Shown: positions 23,222 to 35,394 of the stretch, piece by piece
Position numbering within the stretch: the first letter of the stretch is position 1
How the letters are laid out: the number at the start of each line of letters is the position of its first letter
From: Isoetes taiwanensis
Lineage: Eukaryota; Streptophyta; Lycopodiopsida; Isoetales; Isoetaceae
Direction: 5' to 3'
Length of the DNA stretch: 64,000 bases
NCBI GenBank assembly: GCA_021234155.1
Contig: JAJEKV010000049.1
Coordinates: forward strand, 3,869,487-3,933,486
Translations under genes and position numbers: made by a program
Notes under the pieces: model-generated
What the model was told of the DNA's origin: nothing
Databases searched by the model: none
Seen by the model: only the letters and a program-made list of their open reading frames with translations

Positions 23222-25069
23222 GCACTGTCCAGACAAGTGCTGTAAGTGCTTTAGGTGCTTTAACCTCGAGTGCTTTTTCGTTCAACGACATCGTTTGATG
23301 ATTACTCCAGAAATAGAACGGATCATCCCGTGGAGGTAGGGATCGATGACATGGATGATCCCGCGCGAATTGGGAGATGAATTTTCATGTTTGGCGGGAT
23401 TTCTAGGTGGCCGGATTCTTGGAGGGAAATTCTTGGTTGTCATTCTTTCGAAGATTTCCTGTAACGAGATTTTCCTGGCTGTCTTCAATTCCAATCCAAT
23501 TCAATCTTTGATCTGTTCTCATGGCTGATAATTCACTTGCAATTCTCAATCCGAATGCCAATCCCAATTCTAATTCCGAGAGCATTGCTGATCAGGAAAG
23601 GAGAATTTATCTGGATTTTGAAGCCAAGAGGAAGAAAGAATCCAGAAAGAGATTGAAACTAAAGGAAAAAAAAACATTGCACCAAATGAGAAGAAGAGAA
23701 AACATTTTTCGATTGATAGAAGGTTGCAAGAGCCATCAAAAGAGCTAAGCCCGACTCTTTTAATCACATTGTGAGGAATGTTTCAGGATTTAGACAAAGG
23801 GAGAATTCTTCAAAGACTTTTTGAAGAAAAAATACACATTTACCATTGCAAGGAGAATTACTAGATCCCAAGAACCCGGGCTGTAATGCATACCATGATT
23901 TCCAATGTCCGAGAGAGACAACGAGGCCCAAAAATGCAAAGAAAAGCGATATTTTGCAAGCAAGAAAGAGCACTCTACAAATGGCAGCCTGTTCGGGCCC
24001 AGGGATCAATCAATCTGCAATTTCAAGGGTTCTATCTATTCCACGAAAAACTGTTGCCATGGCATTTAGAAGACAATTTTTTTTGCAGAATCTGAAGCTG
24101 GCCCCTGGTCAATGTTTGGAAGGAAGAGAAGAAAAGATGCCTTCACAGCTGAAGAAATAGCCACAGTCAGGAAGTATTGGGATGAAAATACCAGAGTATC
24201 ACCTTATAAGAAGCATGTGAGGAAGCATTTGAATGATAAAGGTGAGAAAATTGATCATCCTATTCATCTGCTAGAGATGACACAGGTATAGTTTCGACCA
24301 TACTTTTGAATGCTTTCTTTCTTTCTTTTTGTTTAGAAAGTAACTAAATTTTTTCATTGTGCAGGTTCAACTATATCTTGGTTTCAAAAAGGAACATCCA
24401 GATATGAAGATGTCCCAGCAGGCTTTCGAGAAACTGAAACCAAGCTACATTAGAAAATTAAAAGAAAGGGAGACCTGTTGCTGCCAATACCATTTGCATT
24501 TAGAATTTGTAAGGCAGGCCATCAATAATATGAGGACAGATCCTCATGGTGTTCACAAGGAATGTAAATGTAAGTGCAAAGTTTGTGGTGGTCGATTGGT
24601 CTGTATGGCCAAGGAGAACACCATTAAATCAACTAGTGATTATTGGAGAATGGTGGTGTGCCAAAAGGATGAAAGTGAAGAGTGGCATAAGCACGTGTGT
24701 TTGATGCAGACTTGTACAAAGTGTGGGTTAAAGAAGTAAGTATGGTTTCCTTTTGCTTGTACATTACTTTTAAGTAGTATCTAATCTAAACCTGTTTCCT
24801 GTCTGATAGTCTTGGTCATCTTTTCCTCAACAGAGTTATCTTGTCCAGGTTGTATGTGAGTGTCCCTGCTTGATAGGAATGCTCAGCTTCACTCAAACAC
24901 AGGAAAAGATTGAGTGTTCATGCTGCAGATTTATGTTCTCTGAAATTTCAAAGTCTGCTACCTTGAAATAACTAAATCTGTAACTAAATCACATTGTGCC
25001 TTGCTTTTATTTGAAGCACTAAGGTTTGCGGTATTCTACAGAGTTGTCGAGTCTAATCCGGTGATAGAA

Positions 25070-25325
25070 TTCCAAAATTATCCTATTAGAGTGATGTGCA
25101 AAATCTTGGATTCTGCCGAAGGGACATTGACCAATTCTTGACCCGGTCAATGTGATCAATTTCAACAAGCTCGATGCAAGACTTCATCGGTGAATCCACA
25201 TATTCTCAGCCCCTTTGAGTTCATGCCAAGATTAAAATCATTTGCAAAACCATTAGGTTTCGGGCTGTAAGGAGTCTTAGAGTCTAGGACTTTTTTTTTT
25301 TCTTGAATTGGGAAAGTTTTCAGAA
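25070..25325 (+). repeat. Repeat A, copy in intron of element 1 transposase
   Basis: About 250 bp aligning in direct orientation with 58640-58887, including GGGACATTGACCAA and GCCAAGATTAAAATCATTTG. It lies inside the intron 24736-25360. Confidence 0.75.
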
Positions 25326-26559
25326 TCGATACATCCGCCATTATTGTTTTTGTATTGCAGGTTGCCAACATGTCCTAAAAGAGAGGAACAAGCAAAGTCT
25401 ATCAATGTCCAATGGAAAGTATTTGAAAAGGTACTAACTATCAAATTCAAGCATATTACTTTTTAGGAGTTGAGCTAATCATTTGACATTGAACCGACAA
25501 AGAAGAAGTCCAAAGAAAGAATCTTGCCAAGCTATCTAAGAAACCCGCAAAGGTTACTAGATTGGCCTACAAGACCAGGCAAGTCCTTTTTGAATTTAAT
25601 GAGCATGCAAAAAGACTATGAAGTCTTTTGTTCCACATAATTATAAAGCTCATTGGCAAGCTAAGGAATTCAAGAAATGCTTGGCAACCATACCCGGATG
25701 ATACTATTGTTTACGTCATAGACTTTGCAGAAAATTACGGATTTAAGATCCAACGGGGAAGCTCAATCCTGTCATTGGCATCTTGATCAGGTGTCAATTC
25801 TAGTGCATATTACTTACTGAGGAGGATGAAGAAAGAAGAAGAAGAAGAAAGAAGGAAGAGAGAGGAAGAGAGCTTGAACAAGAAGAACAAGGACTCGGCC
25901 AAGGAGAAGAGAAAACAAACTCTCAAAGGTATTGTGAAGGAGACTCATTTCTATATTAGTGATGACAAAACACATGACACGTAATTTGTCCAACATTGTC
26001 TACAAATGCATCTTGATTGGTTGCAAAGTATTGGAGTTGAATATAAGAAACATGTATTTTGGAGTGATGGTGTTTTCTCTTCACAGTTCAAGTCTTCAAG
26101 ACCATTCCATTTTCTTGGTAGATTTTATGGGAGAAAGGGTAAGGATCTCCTATGGAATTTTTTTTGCTAGCTCACATGGCAAAGGTGAGCATGATGGTGC
26201 CGGGTGCGATTATAAAGAGGGTACTAACTCAAGAGCAAATGAAGTACAATGGATGCAAACTGCAGTGTGCACATGAGGTTGTTAATTTTCTCCAATTGTA
26301 CTTTCAAAATCATCCATCTGATAATGATATCAAAAGGTATTATTCCCTTTTTTTTGTTGTTTTTAGACAGTGCTGAATTCTGCTGTCCAGCACTTAAAGC
26401 ACTTACATCACTTGATGTTACAGGTTATTCTGGGAGGTGGAGTCTTCAAACATTGACAGATCTGAAAGAATTGAATGCCATACCTTGAAGGGAACAACAA
26501 AGATTCACTGCATCAGGCCATGTGACAAGGAAAACTCTTTGAAGGTAGCTTATAGACCA

Positions 26560-26563
26560 TTGT
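26560..26563 (+). repeat. Left target duplication TTGT of element 2
   Basis: Matches 56455-56458. Deleting one copy together with the element joins the flanking codons in frame (YRP then LSCFCNYC). Confidence 0.85.
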
Positions 26564-26595
26564 AACCATCATTCAATTAAATTGGGATTATGTCT
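26564..26595 (+). repeat. Left TIR of element 2
   Basis: Perfect 32-bp inverted match to 56423-56454. Confidence 0.92.
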
Positions 26596-26815
26596 TAATT
26601 TTGGGATAAATTTTATATTGCACTTTTTTAGTAACTTTGTTAAATTCACTTTTTTAGTAACTTTGTTGCCCTTAGACTAGAATAGACGTTAACATATAAT
26701 CACACACGGGAATATAAACTCACACCTTAACTTCAAATTACAAAATCATATATCATGGAACTCAAGTAGTACACAACTTTTATTAACTGTAGAAAAGATA
26801 CATAGTAATTGTTTT

Positions 26816-29746
26816 TCATTTTTCCACTAGCATCCCCAAGGATATGAGAACCTTATTCCTTACATCCTGAGGTATTGTAACTCTCACTGTTTTACTAGGA
26901 ATAGTTTTTGGAGTCCACGAGTACAATACGGTTTCAATGTCTAGCCAAAGATCAGGATCACTTGGATTTCTCCTCCACCTCTTTGTCCAACAATCTGAAT
27001 ATCTTTCTTTATCTCGGTGACATTACTCAACTGATGTCTTTGGACACCACCATTCCACAGCGCACCTTATTGAAGTTAACATCACCTTCTTCTTTGCAAA
27101 TATCCGAGATAGTCCATCCCAACCACACTGGATAGGTCTCTAGATCTGCTGGTTTTACTACTATAAATTGGTTGCACTCCACGTCAGTAGAAGGTTCATA
27201 AGAATCCATGCCTAGATATTTTGGCCTATCCTTCTTAGGACCAACATAGTGTTTATCAGATTGAGGAGGAGCATATGCCTTCACAATGCTACTAATGGTA
27301 CCATCATCTTCACAAGACCCGCTAATGTTTTCCACTTACTTTTAGGGAACCACCCTTCTTTCAGCTCTTCAGAGGATGTGTCTACCTCATCCAACAAGTT
27401 GATCACCTTCTTCCAATAATCTATCAATGCACGATTAGTGTCATCTGAATTAGTTTGCCAATGCTTGATGTAGTCATTGATGCCATCCTTAGTCAATCCC
27501 AATTGCTTGACTTCTTCAGTTGGTTTTAGAGCTTTTGGTTGACCAGGAGGTATCATAGGCTTGCCATTTGCATCCCTGCGCCAAATTTCTGCCCCACCTC
27601 TCCAAATCTCCTCTGAAGGTCTCATTTTCCATTGCATGATTGGAATCCCTTCTCTCACCCAAAAAGTGAATTGAAGAGGTCTAGAATGACCTTCCATGTC
27701 GAGAGCATAACCATCCACAAAACTCTTCCAATCAGGCACTTCTTCTATGATAGATCCTATAGGAGATGGATTTGTACATCCATGAAATATTTCCAATAGC
27801 CTGGGAAAGTTGGTAACCTGTCTTTGTCTCAATACATGACTATATTTTCCAAACAATGCATCCACATCCTCATGAGTATGTCCCGGCATTAGGAACCCCA
27901 AATTGACTCTTTCAAAAATACCCACGGTTTGTTAAGTAGGATAGGAAAGAAAACATCCACTGTTCTTATTTTGACCAAGCACAATTATCTAGTTGCAAGA
28001 GGCTTTTCAAGGCAGATCTCGAGGTTTAGCACGAGATGTTGAAGCTCCAACATGTTCATTAGGTCCATTCCTCCTAAATCTTGCCTTGCTAAACTTTTCA
28101 ATACTATTAGGGGTTCCATCCAACAATGCACTATGTAGTGCCTGGCTAGCTGTAGGATCCTGTAGGTGACCATTGTAACCCTTCTCATAGTTTCTTAAAC
28201 ACCTCATGATACTCCCAATGTGAAAATCTGGACCATCACTCCACAACTCTAAACCTGAAATGGCCATAATAGGTGCGAGATCGCCCATGCAATGTTGCCC
28301 CAGCCATTGAAATCTGCAAAGGGTATGATCTTCCACATGACTTAGGAATGTACTTGAATTGTGGAAGACAAGTCTTCTGTTGGTCCATTTTATCATGTAT
28401 AATACATAGATAGTTATTAGGAGGTCCTCCACATCCAATAAGTTGATCTACATGATAGTTGATCTGTCATATGGTCCTTCATATGTTTCCTTATCTTTGC
28501 CCTTAGACTTGGTTGCACAGTCTTATCTAGTGTCTCCTTCAGCTTAGCACATAAATTGCACTTGGCAAAGTTGTTTGAAGTTGCTATGGTCACATGCTTG
28601 AAATGCTTATTCCATAGCCTACTAAAACTGGGCTGGGATATAGAGGCCACTCCAAGTTCCCGAAGCAATGCATTTATTTCCTCTAATATGCTCTTCTGGG
28701 TACAATGGGATGGCAATCTCTTTTCAACAATAACTCTACCCTGTTCATCCTTCTTACTCTTATGTGGCATGTTTTCTACATTGAAATCCACATATCTTTC
28801 AAATATTTGCTTTGCAGCTATAGTTCTTGAGGTAGGCCTTACTGGCCCGGTGTTCCCATGCAATGCAATTTTACTACCATTTTCATGTCTCTTTTGCCAG
28901 TTGTGCCAAGAAGAGGTTGGAATTCCATGTATAGCCATCCATGCTTTTGAACATATCCACTTTCCATTCAATGGGAATCTTTTCTTCTTTGATCTTTCAT
29001 CCTGAATTGCATAGCCAAATATGGTGTACATGAAATTCCTCCTGCTATCACACTTATGTTCCTGATATGTAGCTCTTGCTCCCACCAACTCCTCTATTGT
29101 GAACATTCTAACACAAGAAAAACAACAACATTCACCTCCTCTAACCTTCATCATAGCTTCAGGAGAACAATCATAATCTGACTTGCATCTTTTGGTGGGA
29201 TAATGTTTGAAAGTTGGAAGTGGCCTCTTGCTACACTGTGTGAACATTGTTGACAATGGTTCTACATCTAAAGGAAACGTGTAGTTCCCCTCCAGTTGAA
29301 TACTGTCCCTAGGCCATGCAACAATAGTTGGAACCTCTAGTTGCTTCACACAAGCTAGGCATTCTTGTTTGCTGAACCCTTTTCCTTCCAATTGTCATAT
29401 AATTTTGAGATTGCCACACCTAACTTTGTCCTCCCCTAATCTTTCATCATTCTTTGCATTGATAGGATCTGCTAGAACAATAATCCCTTCTCTCCCTCTT
29501 GCCTCTCATTTGTTGCATCGTGCGAGGATCTTGACCTTTTTAGTTTTCCAATCGACCCGAGTATAAAGTACAATTTCCTTTCCTTTGCCATCATCCTTTT
29601 CATTTGAGGTCTTTTCCTTTCCTTTGCCATCATCAACATCATTTGAGGTATTTTCCTTTCCTTGGACATCATGTTCATTAGTTGGGAATTTCTCCTTGCC
29701 TTGATTAGCATCATTGGGGGCTTTTTTTTAGCATTTTGCATGCCAT
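26816..29746 (-). pseudogene. Element 2 transposase-like protein with DUF7869-type GHTHED motif
   Basis: The gene reads right to left from ATG 29746. It has a charged N-terminus with a 13-residue repeat (DDGKGKEKTSN type), then a cysteine-rich region (ECCCFSC) and PSHCTQKSILEEINALLREL. A linker (FAKCNLCAKLKETLDK) follows. Then come IIHDKMDQQKTCLPQF (about 28345-28400), LMPGHTHEDVDALFGKYS (about 27850-27900), FIVVKPADLETYPVWLG and a tryptophan-rich end closing at 26816. HDKMD and GHTHED are hallmarks of a family found in transposon-like genes of plants, hydrozoans and oomycetes that I recall as DUF7869. Frames change near 28420, 28000 and 27280, so introns or lesions interrupt it. It is the only copy with the C-terminal half. 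Confidence 0.72.
29570..29655 (-). repeat. 39-bp coding minisatellite
   Basis: In-frame repeat of 13 codons in the transposase N-terminus. Unit 1 has one repeat fewer than the matching positions in units 2 (39770-39880) and 3 (46400-46510). Confidence 0.75.
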
Positions 29747-31811
29747 TGACCTAGAATGCATAAAAATATATAGTAAGTTAGCATATCCAAATAACCTCTA
29801 ACTAACATGTTCATAAATGAAAGCCTCGTATGTCTTATTCTATTTGATCATTCTATTTATATAATGGGATTCCCCAAGTTATTTTCCTCAACATTATATA
29901 AAAATAAAACCCTCTACTTATAACCTTCAAACTTGTATCCTATAATAACCTTAGAAACAACTTTTAAGGTTATTATAGGTTTGCAGGTTTAAGGTTAAGA
30001 AGTTTATTATAGGTTAGAAAATTTAAGGTTGGAAAGTTATTGTAGGTTAAAAGTTTTAAGGTTAGACTTATAACTTAACTTATAACTTAACTATTAACTT
30101 AAACTTAACTATTAACTTATAACTTAGACTTTTAAACTTATAACTTAGACTTTTTAACTTATAACTTAACTTAGACTTTTTAACTTATACTTTTTAACTT
30201 AGACTTTTTAACTTAACTTAGACTTTATAACTTAGACTTTTTAACTTATAACTTAGACTTTTTAACTTATAACTTAACTATTAACTTATAACTTAACTAT
30301 TAACTTATAACTTAGACTTTTAAACTTATAACTTAACTATTAACTTAAAACTATTTTAAAAACTTATAAGTCATAACTTTTAAACTTAATAACCCTTAAA
30401 ACAATTGTCCTTAAAACAATTAACCCTTGTAATAAATTTTCGCGGAAGTTATAATGGCGCGGTACGAAATTTTAAAAGCAGTTATTATTTCAAGTTAGCC
30501 TTCCTTTTCAAACTTTTATCTCACACTTTCGAACATTAGCGCTTCTGCTTCCAATTTCGGTATTCCAGGCGCTTCTGCTTTCTCGGCTTCTATCTGCTTC
30601 TCGGCATCATCAATCTACCTTCAATCTATCTTCTCTGCTTTCTGGGCATCAATCTATCTGCTGCATGACCTAAGGAATCAATCTATCTGCTGCATGACCT
30701 AAGGAATCGTCAATCTATCTTTCTCGGCTTCAATCTGCTTTCGACTTTTTATCTGTTTTCGAGCTTTCGAGCTTTTATCTGTTTTTAAGCTCTATCGGCT
30801 TCTATCTGCTTCTCGGCTCTATCGGCTTCTATCTGTTTCTCGGCTTCTATCTGCTTCTCGGCTTCTATATGCTTTAGGGTTTTCGGCTCAAAGGTTTTTT
30901 CGGCTCAAAGGTTTGTAGGCTCTATACAATGTCTTTGGTTTTTTTGGGTTTTCGGCTCTCTACAATCTCTCTGACTTTGAATAACTTTGGTTTTTTGTGT
31001 TAAAGCTTCTCGGCTTCTCGGCTATTATTTTTTCTCGGCTTCTTAAGGCTAAAATCATCTGCTATTGGCTTCTCGAATCAAATCAACTTTGATTTTCGAT
31101 CTTTTGGTTTCGGCCAGAAGGAAAAGGCTCAATTCTCAGGTACAGAACACAATTAGGTTAGTATTTCCTGTTATATACATAAAGTAGTTATTTTACATAA
31201 AGCAGTTCCTCACAGGATTGGTTCTGTGATCTTGCCTATATGATCTGCTCCTATTCTATTTCACTAGGTCTTCCTCTATCTGTTCTAATTAATGATCTAA
31301 AATAATGAAGTAAATAATGATCTATGATCTATCTGCTCTATGATCTATGATCTATCTGCTCTATGATCTATGATCTATCTGCTGTATGATCTATCTGCTA
31401 ATTCTCCTGTATCTGCTCTTATTATATTTCACTAGCTCTTCCTCTATCTGCTCTAAATAATGAACTAAAACAATGAACTAAATATTGAACTAAACAAGGA
31501 CTATTATTGTTATATATCTGCTCTAACCCAAATTACCCAAATTCTGCATTCTGTTAGAATAATATGTTGGAATGGGAGAAATCGCGCTTGGCGCATTTCT
31601 ATTTTTGGGTTACGTTTTTCCACTAGATTAATCAAAGCTCGGCTCGGCTTTTCTTTTCATACGGCTCTATACAAATCGCGCCAGGCGCGTTTGAAATAGA
31701 TATTTGAAAAACACAAAGCGCCCCTGGCGCGTTTTGAAATATGTATGTTCAGAATAGTTTTATGGGGAGAGTAATATATTATTTGCTAATTACTTAATTT
31801 CTCTCCTTCTA
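29747..31811. repeat. AT-rich and CT-rich low-complexity interval
   Basis: About 30060-30360 is a TTAACTTATAACTTAGAC-type repeat. About 30530-31080 is a CGGCTTCTATCTGCTTCT-type repeat. About 31310-31400 is an ATGATCTATCTGCTCT repeat. Three GCGCC/GGCGC palindromes lie near 31585, 31675 and 31718. No gene is visible. It separates the transposase-like gene from the rest of the cargo and may hold its promoter. Confidence 0.75.
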
Positions 31812-32216
31812 GTGCCATGGATTTTCCTTATGCATGGACACTGGCTGCTTCTAGATCAAATACACTTCCCCTGGACGACCATCAACTCTGGACCCTGTAC
31901 AAGATATTACTTGATTGTGCTGTTCAAAACGTTCAAAGAGAGTTGGAGAATCCAAAGAGAAGCGATCATGTATCAGGGGCCATGGGAACACTTTCATCGC
32001 ATCTATGGACATATCCGACTCCTCATGCTCTTAGTAAGGCTCATGCCAACAAATAAGTACGAGGATTTGATTTATAGTATCAGGGATCGATACAACACTC
32101 TGGTTTGGAGACTCGACATCCGCAGGGAAGATGAGGATCCTGTCATATCAGGGTGGTTCAGATGGGACTTCTTGCGGAATTGGGCCGATGAAGTAGGCAT
32201 GTGTGACATATTGTAG
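31812..32216 (+). CDS. Hypothetical ORF with two overlapping open frames
   Basis: Two plus-strand frames overlap: one from ATG 31812 (134 aa, ending WFRWDFLRNWADEVGMCDIL) and one from ATG 31817 (79 aa, beginning MDFPYAWTLAASRSNTL). TCTCCTTCTAG directly upstream looks like a 3' splice site, so the segment may be an internal exon. In unit 3 (49135-49534) the first frame is broken by indels while AACAAGTAAGTAC offers a strong 5' splice site at the end of the second frame. I recognise no family. Both frames are protein-like, and the real one cannot be decided here. Confidence 0.4.
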   Translation: MPWIFLMHGHWLLLDQIHFPWTTINSGPCTRYYLIVLFKTFKESWRIQREAIMYQGPWEHFHRIYGHIRLLMLLVRLMPTNKYEDLIYSIRDRYNTLVWRLDIRREDEDPVISGWFRWDFLRNWADEVGMCDIL

Positions 32217-32389
32217 AGATAGAAAGAATTCGCGCCTGGCGCATTTTTTGCAGAAGAAATGTACATATACTTTTTTGGAATATGAATACAAACTCGCGCC
32301 TGGCGCAATTTTGCACTATACTTTTCTGTCATTAGTTTATTATTATTTTTTATATGCAATGTCGAAAACATTGAATCCTGTGATGCCCT

Positions 32390-32465
32390 CCAGCCAGTAT
32401 GACCAACCCCAAGAAACTACATATTTTCATTAATGTGTAGTTTCATGGGGTTGATAAGACTGGCT
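32390..32465. repeat. Hairpin of about 75 bp
   Basis: Arms of about 30 bp (AGCCAGT...CAACCCCAAGAAACTACA and its inverse) flank a short AT-rich loop. It lies in the putative intron of the minus-strand gene at 32552-32898 and is conserved in unit 3 (about 49707-49783). Confidence 0.75.
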
Positions 32466-32551
32466 AAAGACCATCACATAATTCAAAATTCACAACATCA
32501 CGCAGATGTTATGATTTATTCTATTTTTTTTGAATATCCAAATATACATAC

Positions 32552-32898
32552 CTTTTTCAGACGTTCTTTTGGCCATGCTACAAATGTGCCCACGCTTTCA
32601 CCAACTGTATCGCCACCGGGATGTCTTCTTGGAAGAGCCTCATCTTCATAATTGCAGTTTATAATGGAAATCTTACAGAAACTGTTTCCAAGAGGAACAC
32701 CATGACACATAGAACTTGGATTCAGATCTTCGATTTTACACAATCCTACTCGGCGCATCAAGTTTGCTATTAAAAGATAGCATTCTTCTCCGACACTGAT
32801 AAAGAACCAGAATGCATTGTAAAAAATAGAGGACAAAAAGTAGAGAACAAGAGAATGCATTCGGAATGGAATCACACTCACCATAGTTCAGCAGGCAT
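32552..32898 (-). CDS. GTFVAWP-motif protein, DUF8039-like (partial model)
   Basis: A minus-strand start at 32898 gives a tiny first exon (MPAEL), then a GTGAGT donor at 32881, an acceptor ending CAG at 32797, and an exon 32796-32552 ending at a GTATGT donor. Reading phases fit across the junction. The second exon contains CHGVPLGNSFCKISIINCN, ALPRRHPGGD and VGESVGTFVAWPKERL. This order (glycine turn, LP, then a GTFVxWP helix) is what I know from the DUF8039 domain attached to plant transposon proteins. No catalytic function is implied. Downstream exons are not clear. It is divergent from the large gene starting at 33251 and may share its promoter region. The unit 3 copy lies at about 49865-50220. 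Confidence 0.5.
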
Positions 32899-33250
32899 CG
32901 AATGGGATCGAACGGATCTTGGGCGCTCTGATAGTCGATTGTTCTTGGGCGCTCTGATAGTAGGAATGATCTTGGGCGCTCTGATAGTAGGTGGCCGATT
33001 AGGTGGTAGTAGATTGCCACATATGCGTTTCTTGAAATTAATAATTAATTGGTATCTTGAAATTGCACTAAAAAGAAAAACACAATTTAAATTTGTAAAT
33101 GAGCGGGACAGGCGGTTAATTAAGGCGGTATAAATTTAAAAGGACGCGAATTTGAATTTACGGTTGTTAATCTGACGGCCTAGATTATGAATGCATACAT
33201 ATAAGTTCAAACCAAAACCCCAGTCTCATACTATCCGCACTTGCAGTTCT
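32899..33250. promoter_or_regulatory. Divergent intergenic region with a TATA-like box
   Basis: About 350 bp separate the start codons of the minus-strand gene and the large plus-strand gene. TATAAAT at about 33129-33135 would serve the plus gene. A threefold GGGCGCTCTGATAGT repeat lies at 32910-32990. Confidence 0.4.
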
Positions 33251-35017
33251 ATGGCGTCTAGAGGATCTGGCAGCCGCGGCCGAGGCGCTGGTAGAGGTGG
33301 GCGACAGCCCAAAGCACAAATGCCAAGCCTGGAGGTTTCTGAACAAGCAGAAAGCACAAATCCAGCAAGCGCCTCAGGTAATTGATCTGTTTTTGGTCTG
33401 TAATTGATTTCTGTGTCCCTCTGTGTAATAATAGAGTTATTAACCGAGAAGAAGCATGTGTCCTCTAGTATTTGAGTTCATATGTCCTAAACATGTGTGC
33501 TTAATGTGTGGCTAAACAGTATTCAGTAGTTAGTTGTGGTTTTTATAGTTTGTAGTGTAATTCAACTCTTTAAGTTGTGGTGTTTATAGTTATTTGTGTC
33601 AAGACATTACATTAGTTCCTATATCTTGAGATGTAGAATCTACAATTGAAGTTGTATTTTTTATAGTTAGTTGTGTCCTTAGCATTTGAAGTAAATGAAC
33701 TTGCTCTGTATTCTTTTCAAATCGCAAAGCGTTCTTGTTAGTTCAATAAGCAAATGAACTTGCTCTATACTCTTTCCAAATCGCGCCAGTAGCGTTTTCT
33801 TGCAAACCATCGTGATTAAAAACCACGTGATTAAACCATGTCTTTGTAATTTTTGGGATCACAAAAGCCGATCAAAAGGAGAACCAAGCAAAGGCGAGAC
33901 CTCTTCAGCCCGAAAAAGCCAAGGACGGATGAAGATGTTGTTCATTACATGGACCACTGCAAAGATGTATTGACGTTAGAAGATACATCCGGAATAATAA
34001 AGGCTCAGGTAGAACCTCCATGTCCAGAAGAAGATCTTATAGAGGGGTCAGAATGGTATGTGGAGATATTCAAAACTGGTGAGAAGACAGACCTCATATT
34101 CATGTCAAGGGTAAGAGAGACCGATCAAATGAAGAAGGGGAATTCTTATTACATGGCACTGGGACGATTCTTTCTGTTCTCTGCTAGTTGAAGTCGGCCA
34201 AAAACATAAGAAGAGCCTAAAGAAGATCAATCGATGCAGTGCTAGCTCTTTTAAAGAGACTGCATTAAGATCAGACGACATGGCCGATAACCTCTTCAAA
34301 TTTGGCTGGACAGTTGGCGAGCCATTGACTCCTAAAAGAATATGCGAGGGGCTTACAGCTGTTCGAAGAGCCATTAGCACGAGGCCCTCGGGCAGTGTCT
34401 ACTTACAGGCAGTGAAGGATAAGGAAGAAGCAAGCTCTAAAGGCAGGGAAACCACAGAAGCGACAGCAGGCCTAACAAGTGACGATGACAAGGTCAGGCA
34501 GTTGGAGGCGATGAGCAAACTCAAAAAATATGCTGACAAGTATCCACTGGGCCTGAACTTCACCCATCCAGTCCACGTGGATAGGCTTTTTAGGTCCACT
34601 AAAGCCATTTATATCAGCAGAAGGTATGACAAGCAGCACTCCTTGGAGATAGTGAACAGCATGATCGAAAATCCAGGGCAAGTGCCAATGCCTGCAGATG
34701 TAGTGCCGTACGATACCAGAACGAGGAAGATATTCATGTGGAGCAAGCTGGAGGACTTCATCGACAATCCTGACATACATTTTATGATAATAGATGGCCA
34801 GCATTCAATAGAGGCCCAGAAGGTTCTGTTCAGGAAGGCACAACATAGTGGGCATCAGTTGTTCTATAAACTCTATTCTGTAAGAAACTGCCGGTTCCTG
34901 AGCGGCTCAACAACACCTGCCGAGCTAGCCGAAATAAGCGCACTCCTGAATGACATGGGAAAAACATTCTTATACAAAAGGTAATTTTCTTCCCTTAGGC
35001 CTAGTTTTCGTATTTGC

Positions 35018-35394
35018 AAATCGCGCCAGGCGCGATTTCATATTAGAGGGCAAATCGCGTCAGGCGCGATTTGCCCACTCTAAAGAACAAACGCTTCTTG
35101 GTTTGGTAGTTGTTTCTCGTCAAACAAGTAAATCGTGCCTGGCGCGATTTCATATCAGAATGCTAAACGCCTCACGCGGGAGTTGCCATCCTTAGGAGAA
35201 AAGGCTTTCTGTCTCCTCAGGCTAGCCAATTATCGCGTGAGGCGTTTAGCATTCTGATATGAAATCGCGCCAGGCGCGATTTACTTGTTTGACGAGAAAC
35301 GGCTACCAAACCAGGAAGCGTTTTCTCTTTAGAGTAGGCAAATCGCGCCTGGCGCGATTTGCTTTCTAATATGAAATCGCGCCTGGCGCGATTT
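35018..35394. repeat. Intron-filling inverted repeat, unit 1
   Basis: Arms of about 160 bp (35018-35178 and 35231-35394) fold around a loop of about 50 bp, nearly filling intron 2 (34981-35453). Six GCGCC/GGCGC palindromes lie in the arms. A transcript of the intron would form a long double-stranded stem. Equivalents lie at 41643-42007 and 52310-52687. Confidence 0.88.

Larger units (their letters stand above)
23521..26563 (+). pseudogene. Element 1 transposase-like gene, 5' portion (split by element 2)
   Basis: This is the first part of a multi-exon gene of a cysteine-rich transposase-like family. In order: a lysine-rich start from ATG 23521; a helix-turn-helix-like stretch (QSAISRVLSIPRKTV, about 24010-24055); CCCQYHLH with a C-x-C-x2-C cluster (24470-24600); an intron at 24286-24363 and another at 24736-25360, both GT-AG; LPTCPKREEQ; VIDFAENYGF (about 25720); FWSDGVFSSQFK (about 26055); HGKGEHDGAGCDYKR (about 26178); a third likely intron from about 26338 to 26424; then GTTKIH and a stop-free run into the element 2 boundary at 26563. 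The conserved Asp residues in DFAEN and SDG are candidate catalytic acids, by analogy with DDE transposases. Several frame breaks occur. The remainder lies at 56459-57003. Confidence 0.7.

Noticed and set aside
28556-29005. Plus-strand frames across the transposase (also 38519-39136 and 45298-45762)
   Set aside because: Antisense shadows of the minus-strand transposase-like gene; the second merely extends the small gene across the unit junction.
29472-29741. MMAKERKRPQM-repeat protein on the minus strand
   Set aside because: Out-of-frame reading of the 39-bp minisatellite; the frame continuous with the transposase gives the DDGKGKEKTSN repeat instead.
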